From Verrucomicrobiota bacterium (lineage in GTDB: Bacteria > Verrucomicrobiota > Verrucomicrobiia > Limisphaerales > UBA1100), in NCBI GenBank assembly GCA_028872685.1, contig JAPKEI010000029.1:1-13696 (forward strand): a stretch of DNA of 13,696 bases, read 5' to 3'. The notes beneath the pieces were generated by a model. The model ran no database searches, was not told where the DNA came from, and was given only the letters and a program-made list of their open reading frames with translations. Shown here in pieces: positions 6,928 through 13,172 of the stretch (position 1 is its first letter; each line of letters starts with the position of its first letter). The position numbers and the translations under genes were made by a program.

Positions 6928-6946
6928 GAGACAGAGTCTCATTATC
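6928..6946 (+). promoter_or_regulatory. Fur box 2 (downstream operator)
   Basis: GAGACAGAGTCTCATTATC agrees at 13 of 19 positions with the Fur-box consensus and shares an identical 13-base segment (GAGTCTCATTATC) with box 1, 35 bases further on. It falls just after the predicted transcription start and 13 bases before the porin ATG. Two spaced copies suggest cooperative or polymerised repressor binding. Confidence 0.6.
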
Positions 6947-6958
6947 AAAAGAACATAA

Positions 6959-8206
6959 ATGAAAAGATTGTTGAAATTAACCTGTGCCGTAGCTGTCCTA
7001 GCCGGTGCACTGAATGGGTTCGCTCAGGGTGATAAGCGAATTGACGCCCTTGAGAACCAAATCCGTGCCATGCAGCAGCGGTTGGATAAAGTAAAGGAAG
7101 CCGATGCCGCCAATCGCCCTCCCGGCTGGTTGAATCAAACAAATAGCAAGGGGCTAAGCTTCAATTTCTATGGCGAGTCTAAGTACAATATGACCAAGGG
7201 TAGCGATGGAAATTATTTTGACCCGCATCGTTTTGTGCTCATCCCGGGCTTCAAGCTAAGCGACAACGCCTACTTCAATTCTGAACTTGAGCTTGAACAT
7301 GGCGGCGTGGATGACGCCGACGGAGGCCGCTTCGATGGTGAATTGGAACTGGAGCAGTTTTATGCCGATGTGAAAATCAACGACTGGCTAAACTGGCGTT
7401 CACTCGGTGTGAGCCTCATCCCGATCGGCAGCATAAACCTCCGTCATGAGCCGGACCAGTTCTACTCCGTACACCGCCCTATTATGTACAAAAAAGTTAT
7501 CCCCTCCACTTGGATGGAAGGTTCGATGGGCTTTTTCGGAGATGTCCCGCAGATGGAAGGCTTGAGTTGGTTCTTCCTCGTATCACAGGGTATATCATCC
7601 GCAGACTTCAAGATCACCGATTCTGATGGTATACGTAAAACACGTCCCAACCTCAGAGCCAAGGGCGACAACCGACAGCTCGCTTATACGTTGCGCTTGG
7701 AATACGACGGTGCTTCATCGGAAACCGGATGGCTCAAGGGCCTCTCCGGTAGTACTTCCACTTACATCGGTAATTATCAAGAAACCACCACCACTGATAC
7801 CGACTTATACCTGTGGGACATCGAAGCTAAGTACCGCTGGAGTAGCGGGTTGCTGAATAACTTCGAGGTCATCGGCGACTACGCAAACTTGCACTTCACC
7901 GATCCTGATGCAATTGCAGATGCCAACGTAGGCGACAGGATGTTTGGCTACCGTCTCGAGCTGGCCTATCACCACCAGATGGAAGGCGATCAAGAACTGA
8001 TCCCCTTTATCCGAGCGGAAGGTTATGATCTCTCCGAGGGTAGTAAAGACAGCAACTCCTTTACTGACAGTGGCTCAAAGAACTACCTCACGTACGGAAC
8101 ATACTTTCAACTCAACCGGCATATGGAATTGAAAGCCGCTGTACGACAATCAATGGATGCCGTAAATAGCACCGAGTTCTCGATCGGTGTCGGCTACCAG
8201 TTTTAA
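6959..8206 (+). CDS. Fur-controlled outer-membrane porin with N-terminal coiled coil
   Basis: This is a 415-residue exported protein. Residues 1-22 are a signal peptide (basic MKRLLK start, hydrophobic core, cleavage after NGFA). Residues about 26-48 (IDALENQIRAMQQRLDKVK) form a short heptad coil, as in trimeric porins whose N-termini bundle in the periplasm. The rest alternates short amphipathic strands and acidic loops and ends GVGYQF, the C-terminal aromatic signal of outer-membrane beta-barrels. The fold is probably of the OprO/OprP-like or general porin type. The substrate is not visible. The promoter carries two Fur-like boxes, so expression should rise in iron limitation. The gene is less GC-rich than its neighbours (25 of 60 bases at 7141-7200 against 42 of 60 in nuoM at 1201-1260), which may indicate transfer or expression-driven codon choice. 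No strong Shine-Dalgarno is present. Confidence 0.85.
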   Translation: MKRLLKLTCAVAVLAGALNGFAQGDKRIDALENQIRAMQQRLDKVKEADAANRPPGWLNQTNSKGLSFNFYGESKYNMTKGSDGNYFDPHRFVLIPGFKLSDNAYFNSELELEHGGVDDADGGRFDGELELEQFYADVKINDWLNWRSLGVSLIPIGSINLRHEPDQFYSVHRPIMYKKVIPSTWMEGSMGFFGDVPQMEGLSWFFLVSQGISSADFKITDSDGIRKTRPNLRAKGDNRQLAYTLRLEYDGASSETGWLKGLSGSTSTYIGNYQETTTTDTDLYLWDIEAKYRWSSGLLNNFEVIGDYANLHFTDPDAIADANVGDRMFGYRLELAYHHQMEGDQELIPFIRAEGYDLSEGSKDSNSFTDSGSKNYLTYGTYFQLNRHMELKAAVRQSMDAVNSTEFSIGVGYQF

Positions 8207-8248
8207 CTTTGCAAGGACATCCAAATTAATCCATGCGATAAACCAAAT

Positions 8249-8272
8249 GCGGCACCCCGAAAGGGGTGCCGC
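8249..8272. terminator. Strong 10-bp GAAA-capped hairpin after the porin gene
   Basis: GCGGCACCCC (8249-8258) and GGGGTGCCGC (8263-8272) pair perfectly around a GAAA tetraloop, 42 bases after the porin stop. No T run follows on the plus strand, so it is not a textbook intrinsic terminator. It may protect the porin mRNA 3' end, attenuate transcription into the downstream genes, or terminate with help. Confidence 0.65.
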
Positions 8273-8303
8273 GCTCCAAAAATAGAACAGTTAACTCCTG
8301 CTA

Positions 8304-8333
8304 AATCGGCGCTCGTTTTCACGGGCGTCGATT
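8304..8333 (+). promoter_or_regulatory. Second hairpin, directly upstream of the FMN-binding protein start
   Basis: AATCGGCGCTCG (8304-8315) pairs with CGGGCGTCGATT (8322-8333) over 12 positions, two of them G-U, around a TTTTCA loop. It is followed by the AT-rich ATTCGTGATAAGGA and the ATG at 8348. It could cap the upstream transcript, or act as a leader structure controlling translation of the flavin-protein gene. Confidence 0.5.
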
Positions 8334-8347
8334 ATTCGTGATAAGGA

Positions 8348-8941
8348 ATGAGCATTAATAATAGACAATTTTACTATCTGGCCCTCCTAGGCCTCCTGTT
8401 GCTTGTTACCTTCCCAGCCCACGCCAAGCGCTATCTAACCCCCATGCAGGCACAGAAGCTGTGTTTCCCAGAAGCCGATGCATTTGAATGGAAAACTCAC
8501 CGTTACTCCGCAACAGAGGCAGGCCAGATCAAGAAGGCAAGTGGTGTAGCAGTGCGAGACCCTGGTGCGTGGTATGCTGTTGCAATGAAGGACGGAGGAG
8601 TAATAGGTGCAATGATAGTAGATCGCGCGAAAGGCAAGCACGAGCTAATTGACTACGTTGTAGCTCTTGATCCTGCAGGCAAAGTGCGTAGCGTAGAAAT
8701 ACTTGAATATCGCGAAAGTATCGGCGATGAAGTGCGGCGTGCCGGTTGGCGTAAACAATTTCATGGAAAAGACAGCCGGGCTAAAATTAAACTCAATAAT
8801 GACATCGCGAACATCTCCGGCGCCACCATCTCGTGCCGCAACATCACCGAAGGCGTTCGCCGCATCTGCAGTACTTGGCAGCTGGTACTGCGCCCTGCTC
8901 TGGAGTCTGCTAACCGGCTGCCAAAGCTTGGCGCCCGCTGA
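8348..8941 (+). CDS. Secreted FMN-binding-domain protein with flavinylation motif (ApbE substrate)
   Basis: This 197-residue protein has a signal peptide (1-26, ending PAHA) and a single FMN-binding domain of the family found in RnfG, NqrC and NosR. The segment NISGATISCRNITEGVRRI (155-173) contains the S(T)GAT(S/T) flavinylation motif. Thr160 is the residue to which ApbE would link FMN through a phosphoester. There is no heme CxxCH motif and no transmembrane anchor after the signal, so the mature protein is probably periplasmic or otherwise extracytoplasmic. Cysteines are at 39, 163 and 174. AAGGA abuts the ATG, too close for normal spacing. The 3' end overlaps apbE in another frame, and that neighbour strongly supports flavinylation. 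The redox partner is unknown; electron delivery to ferric iron is inferred from the Fur-box context. Confidence 0.85.
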   Translation: MSINNRQFYYLALLGLLLLVTFPAHAKRYLTPMQAQKLCFPEADAFEWKTHRYSATEAGQIKKASGVAVRDPGAWYAVAMKDGGVIGAMIVDRAKGKHELIDYVVALDPAGKVRSVEILEYRESIGDEVRRAGWRKQFHGKDSRAKIKLNNDIANISGATISCRNITEGVRRICSTWQLVLRPALESANRLPKLGAR

Positions 8942-9836
8942 GTCTACCACTCGTATCCAGCCGCATCTCGGCACTTTTGTTTCCATCACCGTTTACGGTG
9001 AGCCCTCGAAGGTGCAACCGGCCATTGCGGCTGCCTTCGATGAATTTCGCGTCGTCGATAAACTCCTCAGTATCCATCGCACCGACAGCGCCCTCGCCCA
9101 CGCCAATGCCGGTGGCAAACTAAGCCCCGAACTCGCCGCCGTTATCCAACGCGCCCTCGCCATCGCGAAGGAAACCGACGGCGCGTTTGATCCCAGCATC
9201 CGTCCCCTCGCCGATCTGTGGGGGTTCATCAAAAAAGAAGGCTACCGAATGCCCACCGATGCCGAGTTGGCTATCGTGCTCTCCAAAGTTAATTATCGGC
9301 ATATTGAAATAAAAGGAAATCAGTTGATCAAATCCGCGCAAGATATGTCCATCGACTCCGGCGGCTTCGGCAAAGGCTACGCCGTGGACCGCGCCATTGC
9401 CGCGCTACAACGCGCCGGCATTCGCAATGCGATGGTAAAAGCCGGTGGCGACCTGCGCGTGATCGGCTTGCCGCCCGGCAAAAACCACTGGACCATTTGG
9501 CTCGAAGACCCCGAAAAAAAAGGCCAACGCACGCCCGTGAAACTGCGACAGGGTGCAATGAGCACCTCGGGGCAGTACGAAAATTTTATGATCATTGATG
9601 GTCAACGCTACGGTCATTTGCTCAATCCCCGCACCGGCAAACCCATCCAGAGCATCGCCGCCTGCACCCTCACCGCCCCCACTTGTTTTGAATCCGACGC
9701 CTATGCCACGGCCGCTGCCGTAATGGGTGTGGAGAAAAGCACGGAGAAATTAGGCGGTCGGTTTGGAATGCGGTTTGTGTTGATGGATGATGACAGGGGA
9801 TTGCGAGTGGTGAGAACCCAACGGTTTCCTAAATGA
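8799..9836 (+). CDS. apbE: FAD:protein FMN transferase (lipoprotein)
   Basis: ApbE uses FAD to attach FMN covalently to a threonine of exported flavoproteins, on the outer side of the cytoplasmic membrane. From ATG 8799 the protein has 345 residues, normal for the family. Motifs include QPHLGTFVSITVYG, KLLSIHRTDSALAHANA, GAFDPSIRPLADLWGF, MSIDSGGFGKGYAVDRAI, NAMVKAGGDLRVIG, GAMSTSGQYENF, GHLLNPRTGKPI and ESDAYATAAAVMG, which together cover the flavin and Mg2+ site. A hydrophobic stretch ending SLLTGC near residues 36-41 is a lipobox, so it is probably a lipoprotein. The start is uncertain: the frame is open further upstream (ATG 8763, ATG 8727, TTG 8703), and no ATG, GTG or TTG lies closer to the signal core than 8799. 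Any of these starts overlaps the FMN-protein gene by at least 143 bases. Confidence 0.92.
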   Translation: MTSRTSPAPPSRAATSPKAFAASAVLGSWYCALLWSLLTGCQSLAPAESTTRIQPHLGTFVSITVYGEPSKVQPAIAAAFDEFRVVDKLLSIHRTDSALAHANAGGKLSPELAAVIQRALAIAKETDGAFDPSIRPLADLWGFIKKEGYRMPTDAELAIVLSKVNYRHIEIKGNQLIKSAQDMSIDSGGFGKGYAVDRAIAALQRAGIRNAMVKAGGDLRVIGLPPGKNHWTIWLEDPEKKGQRTPVKLRQGAMSTSGQYENFMIIDGQRYGHLLNPRTGKPIQSIAACTLTAPTCFESDAYATAAAVMGVEKSTEKLGGRFGMRFVLMDDDRGLRVVRTQRFPK

Positions 9837-9842
9837 AATAAG

Positions 9843-9905
9843 AAACGCTCCCGCGTATCCTGGACGCGTGCAGCGCATCCCTACCACTCAGGCCACCGGC
9901 CTGAG
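9843..9905. repeat. Pair of stem-loops between convergent apbE and response regulator (REP-like candidate)
   Basis: Hairpin A pairs CGCGT (9852-9856) with ACGCG (9864-9868) around a 7-base loop, with an outer CGCT/AGCG pairing across a small internal loop. Hairpin B pairs CTCAGGCC (9887-9894) with GGCCTGAG (9898-9905) around ACC. They lie in the 90-bp gap between two gene 3' ends and have no T run. Roles could be bidirectional transcript ending or a dispersed palindromic repeat. The minus-strand reading faintly resembles a tRNA D-arm but does not fold as a tRNA. Confidence 0.45.
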
Positions 9906-9926
9906 CTACATCAACCATCAAGCAAA

Positions 9927-11348
9927 CTACTCCACCGTCAACTCGCGCTTAATCCCAAATTTTTCAATCCTCTTCCGCAGCGTGGCCCTCGTGATGCCGA
10001 GGAGTTTGGCGGCTTGGACTTGGTTGCCGTTGGTTTCTTTGAGGGCGTTGATGATGAGTTCACGTTCTACGGCGGGGATAATTTTCAGAGTCTTATCGGC
10101 GCGAGCCCATTGGAAGAGTTTGGTGGAGAGGCTGGCGAGAGTGTCACCTCCCGCTTGCGGGATGGCCTCGGGATCGGTGACTTGGAAAATTTCGGGGGGC
10201 AAGTCTTCCAGCAAAATCGCGTCGCCCTTGGTCATCACGAGGGCGCGTTGAATGGCGTTTTCCAGCTCGCGGACGTTGCCGGGCCAATCGTGGGATTTAA
10301 GCTGCGCGAGAGCTTCGGGCTGGAGGGTTTTGGGTTGGCGCGGGTTGGGGGAATTTTTGGTGAGAAAATAATCGGCAAGCTGCGGGATATCATCCGTACG
10401 CTCGCGTAATGCGGGGAGCTGGATGCGGACGACGTTGAGGCGATAAAATAAATCCTCGCGAAAGTCGCCCGCGGACACGGCTTCCTCAAGCGAACGGTTG
10501 GTGGCGGCGATGATGCGCACATCGGTCTTCACGGGCGAATTGCCGCCCACGCGCTCGAAGGCGCCGCTTTGGAGGACGCGTAGAATTTTTGTTTGGGTCG
10601 GCGCAGTCATATCGCCGATTTCATCGAGGAACAGCGTGCCGCCGTCGCATTGCTCAAACTTGCCGATGCGTTGGGTGTGGGCGCCGGTGAAAGCGCCTTT
10701 TTCGTGCCCGAAGAGTTCGCTCTCCAGTAAATGCTCAGGAATCGCGGCGCAGTTGATGGCGAGAAAGGGCCGATCGCTACGTTGGCTGTGGCTGTAAATG
10801 GCACGCGCGACGAGTTCCTTCCCCGTGCCGCTTTCGCCGGTGATGAGCGCAGTAGCATCGCTGGCAGCGAGTTGGCCGATGGTTTTAAAAACCTCCTGCA
10901 TCGCGGGGCTTTTGCCGATAATACCGAGATCGTAATCTTCTTTCTCGAGTAATGGCTCGTAGGACACCACTTCTTTCATCGCGCGCGCGGCGGCGAGTGC
11001 ATTGGCTACGAGCTCCTTCAGCTTGGGCACGTCGAAAGGTTTGAGCACATAATCGTACGCACCATGCTTCATCGCGGCGATGGCGGTTTGGGTCGTGCCA
11101 AATGCGGTCATTAAAATAACCGGTGTTTTCGAATCAAACTCGCGCAATTGCTGGAGCGTCTCGATGCCGGTGAGCCCGCCCATTCGGACGTCCATAATGA
11201 CGAGGTCCGGGCGCAACTGCGGGATCAGCCCAAGCGCCTCCTCGCCGCTGCCAGCGGTGTGTAGTTCAAGGCCGACTTCTTGGCCGAAGATGCGCTCGAA
11301 AGAATAGCGCACGTCCGCTTCGTCGTCGATGAGCAGCAGTTTATCCAT
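9927..11348 (-). CDS. NtrC-type sigma-54-dependent response regulator
   Basis: From the chosen ATG the protein has 473 residues with the three NtrC domains. The receiver domain (1-120) has phospho-acceptor Asp53 in LVIMDVRM, Thr81 and Lys103. The AAA+ domain (about 142-385) has Walker A GESGTGKE (171-178), the sigma-54-contacting GAFTGA loop (218-223), Walker B FLDEIGD (240-246) and the RELENAIQRAL arginine-finger region. A Fis-type helix-turn-helix ends the protein (GNQVQAAKLLGITRATLRKR, 441-460). It should activate sigma-54 promoters when phosphorylated. The frame is open 19 residues further, to a start at 11405 inside the upstream cca gene. Family alignment favours MDKLLLIDDE at 11348, 31 bases after the cca stop. 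No histidine kinase is in the window, so target and signal are unknown. No Shine-Dalgarno is visible. Confidence 0.93.
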   Translation of the reverse strand: MDKLLLIDDEADVRYSFERIFGQEVGLELHTAGSGEEALGLIPQLRPDLVIMDVRMGGLTGIETLQQLREFDSKTPVILMTAFGTTQTAIAAMKHGAYDYVLKPFDVPKLKELVANALAAARAMKEVVSYEPLLEKEDYDLGIIGKSPAMQEVFKTIGQLAASDATALITGESGTGKELVARAIYSHSQRSDRPFLAINCAAIPEHLLESELFGHEKGAFTGAHTQRIGKFEQCDGGTLFLDEIGDMTAPTQTKILRVLQSGAFERVGGNSPVKTDVRIIAATNRSLEEAVSAGDFREDLFYRLNVVRIQLPALRERTDDIPQLADYFLTKNSPNPRQPKTLQPEALAQLKSHDWPGNVRELENAIQRALVMTKGDAILLEDLPPEIFQVTDPEAIPQAGGDTLASLSTKLFQWARADKTLKIIPAVERELIINALKETNGNQVQAAKLLGITRATLRKRIEKFGIKRELTVE

Positions 11349-11379
11349 CAATGCGAGCGCAGGATAGCGGAGGGCGGTT

Positions 11380-12702
11380 TCATTGGGCAGTTTTTTCCTT
11401 GGCATCTTTCACCCACGCGAGTGCTTCGGCGCGTGTGAAAAATTCCTCGGCGAGTTGGCGGTCTCGGATTTCGTCGAGCAACTTGCCCATTGGCGGTCCG
11501 GGTTCAACGCCTAGTTCGATAAGATCGCGGCCGGTCACCAACGGCTTGATGAGCGCGGGCATTTCCTCCAGCGCGGCTTGTTCGGCGCGCAGGAAATCGT
11601 AAATATCCAGCTTTGCGTGCGAGCCGAGGCAGTCGATGCGGTGTTGTTCGAGTTCCAGTTCAAACGTGGGGCGCAACAGCATTCGGCGCAGCTTGGCTTT
11701 GCGCATCTTGGGCGCGACGGCGAGATGCATATGCTCGCGCACAGTGAAGACGATTTCGTCAATTTGTTTGCGCGGGAATTTCAATCGCTCGAGGATGACT
11801 TCCGCCATCTCCGCGCCCAGTTTGTCGTGGCCGTAATTGTGAATGCGGCCATCCTCGCCCACGGACGCGGTGGCGGGCTTGGCGATATCGTGCAGCAGAA
11901 TGGTCCAGGGAAGCTCGGCGGGTGCGCCTTCGGCCATCGTTTTGAGCATCAAACGAATGTGTTTGTACACGTCGCCTTCGGGATGATATTCAGGTGATTG
12001 CTCGCAGTCGATGGTGAGCATCATTTCGGGCAACACGTGCGCGAGTAGACCGCTATCGCGCAGCAAATCCAAGCCGCGCGCGGCGTGCGGTGGGCGAAAG
12101 AGTTTGAGCAGCTCATCGCGAATGCGCTCGGCACTGACACGATTGATTTTCTCCGCGTGCTCTTGCACAGCGGTAAAGGTGGCGGGTTCGATTTGGAAAT
12201 CCAGTTGCGCAGCAAAGCGCACAGCGCGCAAGAGGCGTAGGTGATCTTCAGCAAAACGCTCGGCGGGATCGCCAATGGTGCGCAGCACGCCGACCTTGAG
12301 ATCAGCCTCACCCGCGACCCAGTCGCGCAGTTCGTTAGTGATGGGATTCAGAAAGAGTCCGTTGATGGTAAAATCACGCCGAAGAGCATCGGCTTTGGCG
12401 TCGCCGAAGGTAACGTCATCCGGCCGGCGTCCATCGGTGTAACCACTCTCAGCACGGAAGGTGGCGACCTCAAATTGCATGCCGCCTTCCAGCACGAGCA
12501 TCACGCCGAAACTTTTGCCCACGCCGAGGGTCTTGGGAAAGAGCGCCTCCACTTGCCCCGGCCGCGCGTCGGTAGCCAGGTCGTAATCCTTGGGCACGGC
12601 CCCGCGCAATTCATCGCGAACACAACCACCCACCAGCCAAGCCTCGTGTCCGGCGGCGTGCAGCGTGCGAAGAATGCTGATGGCGATGTCGCGTGAATTC
12701 AT
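11380..12702 (-). CDS. cca: CCA-adding tRNA nucleotidyltransferase / poly(A) polymerase family protein
   Basis: This 440-residue class II nucleotidyltransferase has a C-terminal HD domain. It would add CCA to tRNA 3' ends, or AMP tails to RNA; sequence alone does not separate these two activities with certainty. Motifs: LVGGCVRDELRG (23-34), metal-binding Asp39/Asp41 in KDYDLATDARP, EVATFR (78-83), RRDFTINGLF (108-117), EDHLRLLRAVRFA (152-164), and an HD domain with His240, His248 and HDIAKP (271-276), followed by YGHDKLGAEMAEVIL. I lean to CCA addition because the PcnB-specific GRRFRLVH-like motif is only loosely matched (VGKSFGVMLV at 61-70). The ATG lies just after the rpsU terminator and has no Shine-Dalgarno. 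The sigma-54 regulator follows 31 bases downstream and is probably co-transcribed. Confidence 0.9.
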   Translation of the reverse strand: MNSRDIAISILRTLHAAGHEAWLVGGCVRDELRGAVPKDYDLATDARPGQVEALFPKTLGVGKSFGVMLVLEGGMQFEVATFRAESGYTDGRRPDDVTFGDAKADALRRDFTINGLFLNPITNELRDWVAGEADLKVGVLRTIGDPAERFAEDHLRLLRAVRFAAQLDFQIEPATFTAVQEHAEKINRVSAERIRDELLKLFRPPHAARGLDLLRDSGLLAHVLPEMMLTIDCEQSPEYHPEGDVYKHIRLMLKTMAEGAPAELPWTILLHDIAKPATASVGEDGRIHNYGHDKLGAEMAEVILERLKFPRKQIDEIVFTVREHMHLAVAPKMRKAKLRRMLLRPTFELELEQHRIDCLGSHAKLDIYDFLRAEQAALEEMPALIKPLVTGRDLIELGVEPGPPMGKLLDEIRDRQLAEEFFTRAEALAWVKDAKEKTAQ

Positions 12703-12708
12703 TATGGC

Positions 12709-12733
12709 AAAAAAAAATGCGCCCGCGGGCGCA
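12709..12733 (-). terminator. Rho-independent terminator of rpsU
   Basis: On the minus strand the palindrome TGCGCCCGCGGGCGCA (12718-12733) folds into a 6-bp GC-rich stem with a CGCG loop, followed by nine T (complement of A at 12709-12717). It lies 35 bases after the rpsU stop and ends only six bases before the cca ATG. Confidence 0.9.
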
Positions 12734-12768
12734 CTTGTTCAAATCATAGGTCAGTGAATTTTTAAGGC

Positions 12769-12966
12769 CTAATAATCCGCGTAACGCGCGGCGAGCATAG
12801 CGGAAAACTTCGCCACTTTCATTTTGCGGCGCTTCTTTGCGCTAGGCTTCTCGAAGGCACGCCGATTTCGGATGTCCTTGATGGTGCCCTCGCGATCGAG
12901 CTTTTTCTTCATACGCCGCAGCGCGCGCTCGACGGGTTCGCCTTTTTTCAGTTTAATTTCTGTCAT
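12769..12966 (-). CDS. rpsU: Small ribosomal subunit protein bS21
   Basis: This 65-residue, very basic protein matches bS21 (about 58-71 residues in bacteria), a 30S subunit protein near the mRNA exit and anti-Shine-Dalgarno region that aids initiation. The run KLKKGEPVERALRRMKKKLD (5-24) and the ending RNRRAFEKPSAKKRRK (33-48) are characteristic. The tail ARYADY is short. AGG lies 6-8 bases upstream of the ATG within TTTAGGTTA. It has its own consensus-like promoter 64 bases upstream and its own terminator, so it appears monocistronic. It is next to cca, but the terminator separates them. Confidence 0.95.
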   Translation of the reverse strand: MTEIKLKKGEPVERALRRMKKKLDREGTIKDIRNRRAFEKPSAKKRRKMKVAKFSAMLAARYADY

Positions 12967-13029
12967 TAACCTAAATTCACCCCCAAACCGTTAGTTTGCC
13001 CCGCTGGATTTTGGCCCTCGGGGACGGGG

Positions 13030-13057
13030 ACAATAGCAAAGCCAGCCGACGTGTCAA
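13030..13057 (-). promoter_or_regulatory. Promoter of rpsU
   Basis: On the minus strand a perfect TTGACA (complement of 13052-13057) is followed after 16 bases by TATTGT (complement of 13030-13035), four of six matches to TATAAT. It lies about 64 bases upstream of the rpsU ATG, a good position for a strong ribosomal-protein promoter. The rest of the 206-bp spacer (12967-13172) holds a small GTGCGTAACGCAC palindrome (13079-13091) and the leader of the right-edge gene. Confidence 0.65.
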
Positions 13058-13172
13058 TTCCAACCGCCCACAAATTAGTGCGTAACGCACCCCCCAACAA
13101 ATGCGTCTTTATTTTTAATCGAGGTGGGAATCGCTTCATTTTTCCGTAAAACTAAAGGAAAACAGTAAAATT

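Noticed and set aside
9845..9915. tRNA-like sequence on the minus strand (GTAGCTCAGG...GGTAG)
   Set aside because: The D-arm-like text is part of an 8-bp hairpin, the anticodon-like loop lacks T33 on that strand, and no T-arm or acceptor stem can be formed.
11349..11405. 19-residue N-terminal extension of the response regulator into cca
   Set aside because: Receiver domains begin at MDKLLLIDDE. The extension overlaps cca and looks random.
13079..13091. Palindrome GTGCGTAACGCAC as an operator
   Set aside because: The stem has only five pairs and lies on the far side of the rpsU promoter, with no second copy of the full dyad in the window. It is too weak to call.
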